This document shows positions 34,727-43,174 of a DNA stretch of 64,000 nucleotides, piece by piece. The notes under the pieces were generated by a model that was given only the letters and a program-made list of their open reading frames with translations, did not search any database and was not told the DNA's origin. Within the stretch, counting starts at the first letter, position 1. Each line of letters begins with the position of its first letter. Both the position numbers and the translations under genes were made by a program. The stretch is from Acidobacteriota bacterium (lineage in GTDB: Bacteria; Acidobacteriota; Holophagae; Acanthopleuribacterales; Acanthopleuribacteraceae): positions 1 through 64,000 of the forward strand of contig PDUC01000044.1 of the NCBI GenBank assembly GCA_002747255.1, in the 5' to 3' direction.

Positions 34727-36289
34727 TTACAGTGAATTCAAGCTGTTTTGTAAGCCCTGCAGTTGACTGATAGCCTGTTCGGCTTTGGCAAAGACCATGG
34801 TCAAACGCGTTCTTTCGTTTGCTACCGTTTCCTTCATGCTTATAAGCCGATCATTCAATCGATCTTCCTGTTCGTCCAGAGTCCCCTTTCGATCGTTAAG
34901 AATACCTGAGAAACTGACAAATGCATCGGTTTTCTCTTCAAGCATACTGCCCAGTCCCTGACTAATTTCAAGCGTAACATGGGTATCTGCTACCGATGCC
35001 ATAAAAAGCATGCCTTCGTATGGAGAGCCTTCGGCAAAACTCAGCACATCACCATCCCGTGTCAGGTTGTGTAATTGTCCGTCAATGGTCGCAGTATTGT
35101 TCAATGTGTCCAGAACAACCGTTCCGGAAAAACCTTTACCCCTGTTTGAGATAAAGGAAACATTGGGATTGGTTGAAAGTGAGCCGCCCTTAAAAAGGTT
35201 TTCAACCTCGGTAAAGTTATCTGTAAGAGCCTCTTCCAGACCTTCTTTATCCACACTCAACTCACCCGTTCTCTGGTCGGTCTTGAAGCCTACCTGTGAT
35301 ATCGCAGTGTAACCCATCTCTCCATTGTCACGCACATTGAACGGTGAAATATTGGGGATGCTGCCGGAAATCATATTCTGAAGTTCCATTTTAAGACTTC
35401 GAAGTGAACTGTCTCCCGCAAGAACACCCTCGCTGCCTGATTGTTTCTCAATCATTTTGAGCGCGTCGTTATAGTTTGCAGCGAATTCCTCCAAACCCTT
35501 GATAATTTCTTCCTTATTGGAAGTTACCGCCAGACTTTCCACACCCGTAGTTTCAGCCTTGAGGTTTAAGGTAACGCCTTCAATGAGGTCGGTTATTTCA
35601 TTGGTCTCTCGGACAATGGAAATACCATCAAGCGTGAACTCCGAATTCTCACCAGCCTGAGTGTTGGTCACACCTCCACCGAGGAAGGAGGTGTTGAAAC
35701 CGGACATACTGGATGAAGCGAGGATATTCTGATCTTCGCCCATTTCTTTAGTGGAAACCAGCAGCTGAAATTGTCCAGGCGAGGTTTCAATAACCGAAGC
35801 TCCAAGGCTTTCGCCGTATTGTTCGTTAATTTCGTCTCTCAAATCGAGAATGGTAGAATCGGTACTGAGCGTAAGAGAAAAACTATCTCCCCCCGCCAGG
35901 TTCATGGTCAATGTACCTGCGCCTATGCTGTCTGAAGTTGAAGAAACAGTGTTCCCAACAGTTGCAACGCTTTTTTGCGCTAAATTGGAAATCTCAAGAT
36001 CATAGGAAGCCAAAGAAGCATCGGAGTCGGCGGTAGCGGTAAAAGCATCTGAGTCTGTTGACGATGCGTCCTTGTTACCCAAAATGACGCTGCCAAGATC
36101 CGCCGCGGTCTTGTTTAAGGTACTTAAAACGCGCTTGATATCTTTTAACGCCGTTTTTTGTTCATCAATATTATCAAGCGTTTTTTTTACATTGTCGACA
36201 CGCTTCTGTTTGGTTGTAAGCAAGGACTCAATGAGAAGATCGGTATCGAGCCCCGAGGCCAATCCCGAAAATCCAACTCCACTTGCCAT
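34727..36289 (-). CDS. fliD: Flagellar filament cap protein FliD
   Basis: FliD (HAP2) caps the growing filament and helps flagellin fold into it. From ATG 36289 (GGAGGT seven bases upstream) the protein has 520 residues. The N-terminus FSGLASGLDTDLLIESLL is the family hallmark, the middle has the variable cap domain, and the C-terminus carries the conserved coiled tail around LDEQEDRLNDRLISMKE to LQGLQNSLNSL. In-frame starts further upstream have no support. It follows flaG. Confidence 0.94.
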   Translation of the reverse strand: MASGVGFSGLASGLDTDLLIESLLTTKQKRVDNVKKTLDNIDEQKTALKDIKRVLSTLNKTAADLGSVILGNKDASSTDSDAFTATADSDASLASYDLEISNLAQKSVATVGNTVSSTSDSIGAGTLTMNLAGGDSFSLTLSTDSTILDLRDEINEQYGESLGASVIETSPGQFQLLVSTKEMGEDQNILASSSMSGFNTSFLGGGVTNTQAGENSEFTLDGISIVRETNEITDLIEGVTLNLKAETTGVESLAVTSNKEEIIKGLEEFAANYNDALKMIEKQSGSEGVLAGDSSLRSLKMELQNMISGSIPNISPFNVRDNGEMGYTAISQVGFKTDQRTGELSVDKEGLEEALTDNFTEVENLFKGGSLSTNPNVSFISNRGKGFSGTVVLDTLNNTATIDGQLHNLTRDGDVLSFAEGSPYEGMLFMASVADTHVTLEISQGLGSMLEEKTDAFVSFSGILNDRKGTLDEQEDRLNDRLISMKETVANERTRLTMVFAKAEQAISQLQGLQNSLNSL

Positions 36290-36367
36290 GGTGACCTCCC
36301 TAAAAATTAAACCAAAGCTGTACAAAACCTCAAAAAGAGGTCTGTACAGCGAGGTATTTAAAACTGG

Positions 36368-36832
36368 TTACGCATTTTCATTCAATATCATTCCAGACAT
36401 TTCTCTCAAATTGGAAACCATGTCGAGCATTTCCTCGGGAGGATATTGCTTGACCACATCACCATTTTGACGATTGTATAGCTGGAAATATTCAATGCCG
36501 GATTCTTCATGAGTACCAAATCGCAAACGCAGACCCGTGCGATCGAACTTCTGATTCACTTCATCAACCAGATCCTGAATGACAGACTCAGCTTCTTTCA
36601 GCGCTTCAGACGAAAGACCTGCTGTCCTGGAATCGGTGTTTTCATTCTGGTTCAACTCAATCCTATTGAGTTTTCCAAGGGAGATGGAAGAGGAGAATTC
36701 CCCTTCCTCTTGTTGTTTCAGGTTGTCAACAGTTTCACCCGGTGAGGTGTCGTAATTGGAAGTATCTTTAGACAGCACGTCACCCTGGCGAACAAGTTGA
36801 ATACCATTGTTCGAGATTCCTTCCGTGATCAC
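36368..36832 (-). CDS. flaG: FlaG family protein
   Basis: The 154-residue protein has a disordered Ser/Asn-rich first half and the conserved FlaG domain in the last 75 residues: VDEVNQKFDRTGLRLRFGTH, then QLYNRQNGDVVKQYPPEEML. FlaG affects filament length or sheath in some bacteria. The start is GTG 36832 with GGAGG seven bases upstream. The order flagellin-flaG-fliD is usual; fliS does not follow. Confidence 0.9.
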   Translation of the reverse strand: MITEGISNNGIQLVRQGDVLSKDTSNYDTSPGETVDNLKQQEEGEFSSSISLGKLNRIELNQNENTDSRTAGLSSEALKEAESVIQDLVDEVNQKFDRTGLRLRFGTHEESGIEYFQLYNRQNGDVVKQYPPEEMLDMVSNLREMSGMILNENA

Positions 36833-36864
36833 TGTCTCACCTCCAAATCACACATGACTGGTTA

Positions 36865-37662
36865 TCAGGCCAGTAATGAAAGTACGGATTGTGAGGATTG
36901 GTTGGCCTGTGCCAGTGAGGCAACCCCAGACTGTGTCAATATCTGGAATTTTGTCAGGTTAACCACCTCTTCAGCGACATCTGCATCCCTGATTTGGCTT
37001 TCAGCGGCTTGTGTGTTTTCCGCAGTGATACCGAGACTGTTAACGATGGTAGCGAGTCTCTGCTGTTTTGCACCCAAGGTGCCGCGACTTGCCGAAATGC
37101 TTTCGATAGCCGTAGTGATGGCAGTGAGTTCAGTATCGGCGTTACCTGTCGTTGTTAAATCGCCAGACAACGAAAGATCATCAGAAGCCATGTTAATAGC
37201 GCCAACACTTACTGTTGCGCCTTCGCCAACGCGAATCTCCAGTGCTTCACCGAAAACAGCGTTTCCGTCTACTTTGGTATTGGTATCCAATGCAGTGAGA
37301 GCCGCCTTGATTTCAGTGTATTCAGCATTGAGTGCCGTCCGTCCTGCATCGGAAGTGGTTCCTGATGCGGCCTGTTCGGCCAGCTGGGCAGCACGTGTCA
37401 ACAGGTTGGTAGCCTCTTCCAAAACGCCATCGGCAATCTGGATTCGACCAATACCATCGTTTGCGTTTCTCATGTCCTGACCCAATATTTTGATGTCAGC
37501 CCTGAGGTTGTTGGAAATCTGGAGACCTGCAGCATCATCAGCTGCCTTGGTGATCCTCATTCCAGTTGATAATCTACCAATAGTGTTGTTCAAACCCCGT
37601 TGTGCGATTCCCAAGTGTCTGCGGGAACTCATTGAGGGTATATTATTGAGAATTGAAGCCAT
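36865..37662 (-). CDS. fliC: Flagellin (copy 1, next to flaG)
   Basis: The 265-residue flagellin has both conserved ends: RLSTGMRITKAADDAAGLQI with ISNNLRADIKIL at the N-terminus and AESQIRDADVAEEVVNLTKF with SVLSLLA at the C-terminus. The central D2/D3 region is short, so the filament surface is simple. It differs from copy 2 mainly in the middle (ALEIRVGEGATVSVGAINMA). GGAGG precedes the ATG. Confidence 0.95.
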   Translation of the reverse strand: MASILNNIPSMSSRRHLGIAQRGLNNTIGRLSTGMRITKAADDAAGLQISNNLRADIKILGQDMRNANDGIGRIQIADGVLEEATNLLTRAAQLAEQAASGTTSDAGRTALNAEYTEIKAALTALDTNTKVDGNAVFGEALEIRVGEGATVSVGAINMASDDLSLSGDLTTTGNADTELTAITTAIESISASRGTLGAKQQRLATIVNSLGITAENTQAAESQIRDADVAEEVVNLTKFQILTQSGVASLAQANQSSQSVLSLLA

Positions 37663-37701
37663 AGCATCCTCCTTGATACATTTTATCCGCGATCCTTCGC
37701 A

Positions 37702-37730
37702 GATCAGCCGGTATTACCCGGGCTACTTTA
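37702..37730 (-). promoter_or_regulatory. Weak FliA-like promoter candidate of flagellin copy 1
   Basis: On the minus strand TAAAGTAG (37723-37730) fits the sigma-28 -35 box well, but the -10 region (CCGGCTGA or nearby) matches GCCGATAA poorly. It lies about 60 bases before the ATG. Confidence 0.3.
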
Positions 37731-37809
37731 CTTAACGACACGTGGAAGAGAAAACCTTAACACTTCTTAAAAAAAGATTTATGTCATTATATTTGTTACA
37801 CTTAAATGG

Positions 37810-38193
37810 TCACCCGCTGGAATCGAAAAAAGACGCCGTCTGACTGGGCCGAGGATGGTACGAGCCCAGTAACTGTGCGCCCTGTGAGAGGCTCGACAAC
37901 CGCTGTTTGGAACTGTTTGAAAATTGTCGACATTGGCTCTCTAATTGCGGGATCATAACTTCCAGACGATTTTTAATTACCTTTCTCTGTTCATCAAATG
38001 ACCCGTTGTAATGCTGAAGCTCGGCCAAAATTTGATCGAGCCGGGCTTTTATGTTTTTGACCGTATCCGGTAAATCAACCAAACTGTCTTCGGAAAAATG
38101 GTCAATTAGAGACTGCAAAAGAGGTAAGTCGTTGGCGATAAAGCTCTCGAGTAGTTGTTGTATTTGATTTGTTCGTTCTATCAATGCGTTCAT
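37810..38193 (-). CDS. Small helical protein, FlgN/FliT-like flagellar chaperone candidate
   Basis: From ATG 38193 (AGCAGGA just upstream) the protein has 127 residues, almost all helical: MNALIERTNQIQQLLESFIA, then a long Gln/Glu/Leu-rich coiled coil, ending LLGSYHPRPSQTASFFDSSG. Size, helical repeats and the tyrosine-then-FxD tail recall FlgN, the export chaperone of hook-filament junction proteins. The assignment rests on these traits and on its place between two flagellin genes. An earlier in-frame ATG at 38250 is possible. Confidence 0.6.
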   Translation of the reverse strand: MNALIERTNQIQQLLESFIANDLPLLQSLIDHFSEDSLVDLPDTVKNIKARLDQILAELQHYNGSFDEQRKVIKNRLEVMIPQLESQCRQFSNSSKQRLSSLSQGAQLLGSYHPRPSQTASFFDSSG

Positions 38194-38271
38194 TCCTGCT
38201 GTCTTTCTTTTCTCATTGATTAGCCTAACAGGTCTTATCCTTTTTGTCATTATTCATCATTTTTAAATGCC

Positions 38272-38285
38272 AGAAGTGCACTTCT
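38272..38285. repeat. 14-bp perfect palindrome AGAAGTGCACTTCT
   Basis: The palindrome lies 79 bases upstream of the FlgN-like start codon and could be an operator. The rest of 38194-38513 has no gene and no further recognised signal. Confidence 0.5.
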
Positions 38286-38513
38286 AGGTCATAAGACAAC
38301 CCTTACGTAGTTGTATCATTGCATCTTGATGTTCGCTGTTCCGATGTCATGTTTTTCCCATCCTGCGATGACCGAATCGTGTTTGAAAACAATTGACCGC
38401 AAGCTTTTTTGAAAAAGAGTTCACCTGTTAAAGCCGTACATGCTTATTCCTGAACACCGGGTGGTCGAGCACTTCCTTATTCCCTGCACGCCATTCAGTG
38501 TTTTTTGGATGTT

Positions 38514-38550
38514 ATAAAAAAAAAGCGAGAGCTGAACTCCCGCTTTTTTT
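38514..38550 (-). terminator. Terminator of flagellin copy 2
   Basis: AGCG-A-GAG pairs with CTC-C-CGCT (one mismatch) and is bordered by A-runs on the left and seven T on the right, so it works as a terminator in both directions. It lies 60 bases beyond the flagellin stop on the minus strand. Confidence 0.85.
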
Positions 38551-38608
38551 GTTGTTACTCCAACAGCAATCTTATTATTGCTTAACTGCCGGTTTAAGAA
38601 ACACTTAC

Positions 38609-39415
38609 CTATCCAAGTAGCGACAACACACTTTGTGCAGATTGATTCGCCTGTGCGAGCGAGGACACGCCGGACTGTGTCAAAACCTGAAATTTCGTCA
38701 GGTTGACCACTTCTTCCGCTACATCGGCATCGCGAATCTGACTTTCGGCCTGCTGTGTACTTTCCGATGTTATGCCCAGGCTGTTGACAATGGTATTCAG
38801 ACGTTGTTGCTTGGCACCCAAAGTGCCGCGCAAGGCTGAAACAGTTTTAATTGCATCCAAAATGTTACCCAGAGCTGTGTCCGCATCTCCAGTTGTGGAC
38901 ATTTCGTCGCCATCAATTCCAAGCTGTACAGCACTCATTTCAGACGTTGCCACTGAAACAACTTCTCCTGAACCCTCTCCAACCCGAATATCGACAGTGG
39001 ATCCAAACACGGCAATTCCATCAATTTTGGTATTGGTATTGAGTGAATCCAATGCCGCTTTGATTTCTGTGAATTCGCTATTGATCGCTGTTCTACCAGC
39101 ATCAGAAGTTGTACCTGAGGCTGCCTGCTCAGCCAATTGTGCAGCACGAGTAAGCAGGTTGGTTGCCTCTTCAAGAACGCCATCAGCCACTTGAATGCGA
39201 CCGATGCCGTCATTTGCGTTGCGTTGAGCCTGACTCATGATTCGAATATCCGCGCGAAGATTGTTGGAAATTTGCAATCCGGCTGCATCATCCGATGCTT
39301 TTGTAATTCTCATCCCGGTTGAAAGTTTGCCAATAGTACTGTTAAGTCCACTTTGTGAAAGAGCCAAATGCCTTCTTGAACTCATTGCTGAAATATTATT
39401 TAGAATAGATGCCAT
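38609..39415 (-). CDS. fliC: Flagellin (copy 2)
   Basis: The 268-residue flagellin is closely similar to copy 1 at both ends (ISAMSSRRHLALSQSGLNST, ITKASDDAAGLQISNNLRAD; RDADVAEEVVNLTKFQVLTQ, SVLSLLG). The middle has diverged and holds VDIRVGEGSGEVVSVATSEM. GGAGG precedes the ATG. It has its own FliA-like promoter and its own terminator, so it is a separate transcription unit. Confidence 0.95.
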   Translation of the reverse strand: MASILNNISAMSSRRHLALSQSGLNSTIGKLSTGMRITKASDDAAGLQISNNLRADIRIMSQAQRNANDGIGRIQVADGVLEEATNLLTRAAQLAEQAASGTTSDAGRTAINSEFTEIKAALDSLNTNTKIDGIAVFGSTVDIRVGEGSGEVVSVATSEMSAVQLGIDGDEMSTTGDADTALGNILDAIKTVSALRGTLGAKQQRLNTIVNSLGITSESTQQAESQIRDADVAEEVVNLTKFQVLTQSGVSSLAQANQSAQSVLSLLG

Positions 39416-39492
39416 TGTATCCTCCCTGATACCTTAATAAAGCCGCGTTCCTTCGCGACTGTAATGTCTTCCACACTCCGTGGATGTTATCC

Positions 39493-39520
39493 TTGTCGGA
39501 ATCCCGCCTTTGAAACTTGA
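39493..39520 (-). promoter_or_regulatory. FliA (sigma-28) type promoter of flagellin copy 2
   Basis: On the minus strand TCAAGTTT (ending at 39520) matches TAAAGTTT in seven of eight places and TCCGACAA (39493-39500) matches GCCGATAA in six of eight, with 12 bases between. It lies about 80 bases before the ATG. Confidence 0.6.
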
Positions 39521-39572
39521 GCCAAAAAACAAAAAGTTATTTTTTTATGTTTCCGACTGTGATAATGTCTTG

Positions 39573-39588
39573 ATAAACAGCTGTTTAT
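39573..39588. repeat. 16-bp perfect palindrome ATAAACAGCTGTTTAT
   Basis: The palindrome ends 14 bases before the ATG of the zinc-ribbon gene, in the divergent spacer with flagellin copy 2. Its place suggests a repressor operator for the zinc-ribbon pair. Confidence 0.6.
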
Positions 39589-39602
39589 TGGCCAGGAAAT
39601 AG

Positions 39603-40202
39603 ATGGAATCCAAACAATACACTTGTAATCAATGTGAATGTTCAGTTGATCAACCCGTTGACAATTGTCCCGTATGCCATTCTGTTTTTTACTGGCTTCT
39701 TAAAACCAAGCGGGAAGTATCCCCGCAGGAAAGAGACCTGTATGCAGCAGCCATGCGGGCATCCTTTGGACCGAAGACAGGAAACGATTTCATTTTTCAC
39801 GGTGGAAGAATCTGGCTTCCGCACTCTTTCTGGCAGAAAAATTCAACCCGTGAGCTCCTCAATCAATTTGATTGGATAGAAGACATTGTACTTATCCAGT
39901 ACAAGAAGAGTTCAACAAAAAAGAAGAGGGAAGACGGCGTGCTGCTTCAAGAAAGTCTTTTGTTCGATTCGAATGCTAAACGAACCGTTGTCAATTCACA
40001 AGACCTTTCAGAAACACAAAAAAACCAAACAAGGTCCCGTTCCTTTGGTCTTCGTCCCATTTTGGGTCCTCTTTCCGTTGGACTTTTTCTGGTTTTCATA
40101 GCAGCAGCCTACTTCGTTCTGATGGTAGGCAAACAACGCAACCTCATGCACAACCGCGAACACAACGGAACCCCGCAAATAATGGAGGAAAGCGAACCTT
40201 GA
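39603..40202 (+). CDS. Zinc-ribbon protein with C-terminal membrane helix
   Basis: The 199-residue protein begins with a zinc ribbon (CNQCECSVDQPVDNCPVC), followed by a globular region with aromatic residues (FIFHGGRIWLPHSFWQK) and a basic linker, and ends in one membrane helix (LSVGLFLVFIAAAYFVLMVG) with a short tail. No known family was recognised. The stop overlaps the TTG start of the next zinc-ribbon gene (TTGA), so the two are translated together and may work as a pair. Confidence 0.75.
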   Translation: MESKQYTCNQCECSVDQPVDNCPVCHSVFYWLLKTKREVSPQERDLYAAAMRASFGPKTGNDFIFHGGRIWLPHSFWQKNSTRELLNQFDWIEDIVLIQYKKSSTKKKREDGVLLQESLLFDSNAKRTVVNSQDLSETQKNQTRSRSFGLRPILGPLSVGLFLVFIAAAYFVLMVGKQRNLMHNREHNGTPQIMEESEP

Positions 40203-41284
40203 GATACTGTCCCGACTGTGGCGCTGAATGCCAGGATCAAGATACGAAATGCCTTGACTGTCAATTCCCTCTTGCTCTGGATCTGCTGGATCGAGATGGC
40301 GTATTGCAAACCACGCGCGCCCAAAAAAACGCATGGCGGCGCGTCCTGTCTTTGTTAAAACGCTCAGGACTGAAAATCCATGTACAAACAGGCACCGATT
40401 TTTCAGCCCATCAGGCCTGGTTCATTTTTCCCGGTATTGGCCTCATCTTTTTGTTGCTGAGTATTTTGTTCAGTGAAAGTCTTGCACGGAGGCTTTTTCC
40501 GGTTCCGCCTGCCAAAGTTGCCATCAATTGGGATCAAAAAGCATCTGAATCACCTAATATGGCCAGTGAAAGCGGCTTATCCAGTAATATCCTGAGTGAA
40601 GCACTTATGCCCACAAAGGATCAGCTCTCCGATGGGACTGAAGACCTTGAACAGGAAAGCAAACCCATTGTCAGTGAAGAAACTGTTTTCCATTTTGCTG
40701 AATGGTCTTCGGCTCATATTCGCGTGGCCTCCCGCAGCGGATACGGCACAATCTTTCTTACGGAGGGTTATCTTTTAACAAGCTATGATCTGGTAGAACA
40801 GGTTTATAATCAGGTGAAGGGACACTTTCAGGAAGAAGGTGTTTTCAAACAAGGTACACGCACTGTAAAACCAGTTGTGGAAGATTCAAGCGGTTTACTG
40901 GAAGGAGTTGAACTCTTACACAGGGTTGAAAGACCACCCATCGGAATTCTCAAAGTGGAAAACAGAGGACCTGTTCCCTTTAAATCCAACTTTCAAGATT
41001 ACCCTCAGGAGCAGGATGACGTATGGGTCAGTTTTCACCAGCAAGGTCAACTTCAAATAAAAAGAGTGAGAATCTCAGGCACAGTCATGCAATCCGGATT
41101 GCCGTTGCCAACTCTGGATTTTGAAACCGTTCCGTCACAACTTGGGCATCCCGTTTTTAATCTTCACGGTGAGATGATTGGTATTCTGACAGCGGCAGAT
41201 GAAAAAGCGGCTATCCTGCCCAATATTCTTCTTAGGGAAAAGCTGCCCTATATCTATCGAGATATTCACCGTTTAATGAAATAG
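40199..41284 (+). CDS. Zinc-ribbon membrane protein with degenerate trypsin-like domain
   Basis: From TTG 40199 (GGAGG ten bases upstream) the 361-residue protein has a zinc ribbon (YCPDCGAECQDQDTKCLDC), one membrane helix (WFIFPGIGLIFLLLSILF, about 80-97), a Ser/Glu-rich linker and a domain from about 175 that follows HtrA-type proteases. There GYGTIFLTEGYLLTSYDLVE stands where active enzymes have GSGFxI...GYILTNxHVV, and LGHPVFNLHGEMIGIL where they have GNSGGPLFNLDGEVIGI. Both the catalytic His and Ser are gone, so it is a probable pseudo-protease that binds rather than cuts. Function unknown. Confidence 0.75.
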   Translation: MRYCPDCGAECQDQDTKCLDCQFPLALDLLDRDGVLQTTRAQKNAWRRVLSLLKRSGLKIHVQTGTDFSAHQAWFIFPGIGLIFLLLSILFSESLARRLFPVPPAKVAINWDQKASESPNMASESGLSSNILSEALMPTKDQLSDGTEDLEQESKPIVSEETVFHFAEWSSAHIRVASRSGYGTIFLTEGYLLTSYDLVEQVYNQVKGHFQEEGVFKQGTRTVKPVVEDSSGLLEGVELLHRVERPPIGILKVENRGPVPFKSNFQDYPQEQDDVWVSFHQQGQLQIKRVRISGTVMQSGLPLPTLDFETVPSQLGHPVFNLHGEMIGILTAADEKAAILPNILLREKLPYIYRDIHRLMK

Positions 41285-41299
41285 CGGCAGACTAGTGGT

Positions 41300-41785
41300 T
41301 CACTGCTTTGTGGCTCTGAGCCATTTGCGTTTACCTCTGACTCTTTTTTCTTTAAAAAAGAGCTTGATCATTTCAGCACAGGTTTCTTCCATGACTCCGA
41401 ACTCAATTTCAGGTCGATGATTGAGCTTCTCCATTTGTTCCTCACTGAAAAAGACACTGAACCCACCCTTAGGATCCCGTGCGCCAATGTATATTTTCTT
41501 GACTCGCGCCTGCACGAGAGCATGAAAACACATCAGACAGGGTTCCAGAGTAACGTAAACTTCTGCATCTGGCAGGCGGTAATTATTCAGATACTCACAC
41601 GCTTTTCGAAGAGCCAGGATCTCTGCATGGGCAGTTGGGTCCTGCAAGGAGATATTACTGTTAAAACCTTCACCTAAAAGTGTTGAACCGGAAACAATTA
41701 CAGCACCTACGGGTACTTCATCCGCCATTTTGGCATTCACAGCCTGCTGAATGGCCTTTTTCATCATCTCGTTTTGGATGTCCAC
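41300..41785 (-). CDS. tadA: tRNA-specific adenosine deaminase
   Basis: TadA deaminates A34 of tRNA-Arg(ACG) to inosine. The 161-residue protein has the zinc deaminase motifs DPTAHAEILALRKA (HAE) and EVYVTLEPCLMCFHALV (PCxxC), and the N-terminal MKKAIQQAVNAKMADEVPVG block typical of TadA. The C-terminus is basic, as expected for tRNA binding. It is convergent with the zinc-ribbon pair, 15 bases apart. Confidence 0.93.
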   Translation of the reverse strand: MDIQNEMMKKAIQQAVNAKMADEVPVGAVIVSGSTLLGEGFNSNISLQDPTAHAEILALRKACEYLNNYRLPDAEVYVTLEPCLMCFHALVQARVKKIYIGARDPKGGFSVFFSEEQMEKLNHRPEIEFGVMEETCAEMIKLFFKEKRVRGKRKWLRATKQ

Positions 41786-41969
41786 TTTTTCGCCCCTTTT
41801 TCGCTCCTCTTCTCTTGATTCGAGCCTGTTTTACAACACTGATTATAATATGTTTTTGCACGAACGATAAAAAGACCTTTTCCGAGCAGGATATCGAATC
41901 AAAGAGAAAAGCTGATTGAAGTCCAATATGGAATTGTCGATAATAGGGGCATTGAACGGGAGGGCAAAC

Positions 41970-42995
41970 ATGGCCACATATGAAGAAGCAGGTGTATCCA
42001 TCGATGCACAGGATCGCGCGATTGAAAAAATTAAAACCTGTGTCAGCCAAACCAGGACGAGAAGGGTGATTTCAGAACTGGGTAGTTTTGGAGGTCTTTT
42101 TGATATTTCGTTTCCCGATCTCGAACAGCCCGTGCTCGTTTCATCAGCAGACGGTGTTGGCACCAAGCTCAAAATTGCCTTTACCATTGGCAAGCACGAC
42201 ACGGTAGGTCAGTGCCTGGTCAATCACTGTGTCAACGATATCCTGGTACAAGGTGCCCGTCCTCTTTTTTTCATGGACTACATTGCCACCGGCAAATTGA
42301 AACCCGATGTCGTCGCGAGTGTGGTTGAAGGCATGTCCATCGCCTGTAAAGAAAACAGGATGGCCATCCTGGGCGGGGAAATGGCAGAAATGCCCGGTTT
42401 TTATCAATCCGGAGAGTACGATGTAGCCGGTTTCATTGTCGGCGTTGTAGACCGCAAAAAGATTTTATCCACAGAATTGGTCAAAAAAGATCAAGTACTT
42501 ATTGGCCTTTCCAGTACAGGCCTGCACACAAATGGTTACTCGCTTGCCCGAAAAATTATTTTCGATGACCTGAAAATGAACGTAACGGACGCAATTCCGG
42601 GCTCGGATTTCACCGTTGCAGAGTCTCTGCTCCAAATTCATCGCTCTTACTATCCCATGCTCTGGCCTTTATTGGAGCAAGATCTCATTAAGGGTATGTC
42701 GCACATTACTGGTGGGGGATTCCTGGACAACATCCCCAGAGTTATCCCGAAGCACTGTGATGTTGAAATTGTACTCGGAAGCTTTCCTTCACTTCCCATT
42801 TTTAATTTTCTGGTGGAAAAAGGACACGTGGCGCGAGACGAGGCTTACCGTGTTTTCAATATGGGCATCGGCATGGTGTTAATAGTCGATAAAGATGGTC
42901 AGCAACAAGTACTGGATTTCCTCAACAAGGACAGCGAGCAGGCTTTTGTCATAGGACAAGTCGTGGACGGAGCTGGAGAGGTACGCCTCGTTTGA
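41970..42995 (+). CDS. purM: Phosphoribosylformylglycinamidine cyclo-ligase (AIR synthetase)
   Basis: PurM closes the imidazole ring in purine synthesis. The 341-residue protein starts at ATG 41970 (GGGAGG six bases upstream) and shows YEEAGVSIDAQDRAI, the ATP-site segments LVSSADGVGTKLKIA, HCVNDILVQGARPLFFMDYI, GGEMAEMPGFY and SSTGLHTNGYSLAR. Frames starting at 41916 or 41928 add residues without family similarity. purF is 3.3 kb away and no other pur gene lies between. A 53-codon frame overlapping its stop (42992-43153) has no recognised relatives and is not called. Confidence 0.95.
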   Translation: MATYEEAGVSIDAQDRAIEKIKTCVSQTRTRRVISELGSFGGLFDISFPDLEQPVLVSSADGVGTKLKIAFTIGKHDTVGQCLVNHCVNDILVQGARPLFFMDYIATGKLKPDVVASVVEGMSIACKENRMAILGGEMAEMPGFYQSGEYDVAGFIVGVVDRKKILSTELVKKDQVLIGLSSTGLHTNGYSLARKIIFDDLKMNVTDAIPGSDFTVAESLLQIHRSYYPMLWPLLEQDLIKGMSHITGGGFLDNIPRVIPKHCDVEIVLGSFPSLPIFNFLVEKGHVARDEAYRVFNMGIGMVLIVDKDGQQQVLDFLNKDSEQAFVIGQVVDGAGEVRLV

Positions 42996-43174
42996 GAAAA
43001 ACACGTTTGGAGTCACCTGCCAGGCCATGGATTTTGAAGCAAGCAATGAATACAAATGGAACGGGCAAAGGTCGCGCTTTCAATACAAAAAGAGTCAGAG
43101 TCTCATATGCAATGAACAACTCTGATCCTTCCTTGAAAGTGTATCGGTTATAAAAAGCTAAAAAAAACTTCTGA

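Noticed and set aside
42992-43153. 53-codon frame starting at a TTG that overlaps the purM stop
   Set aside because: Spacing would suit coupling, but the basic translation has no conserved look and purN, the expected neighbour, is clearly not it.
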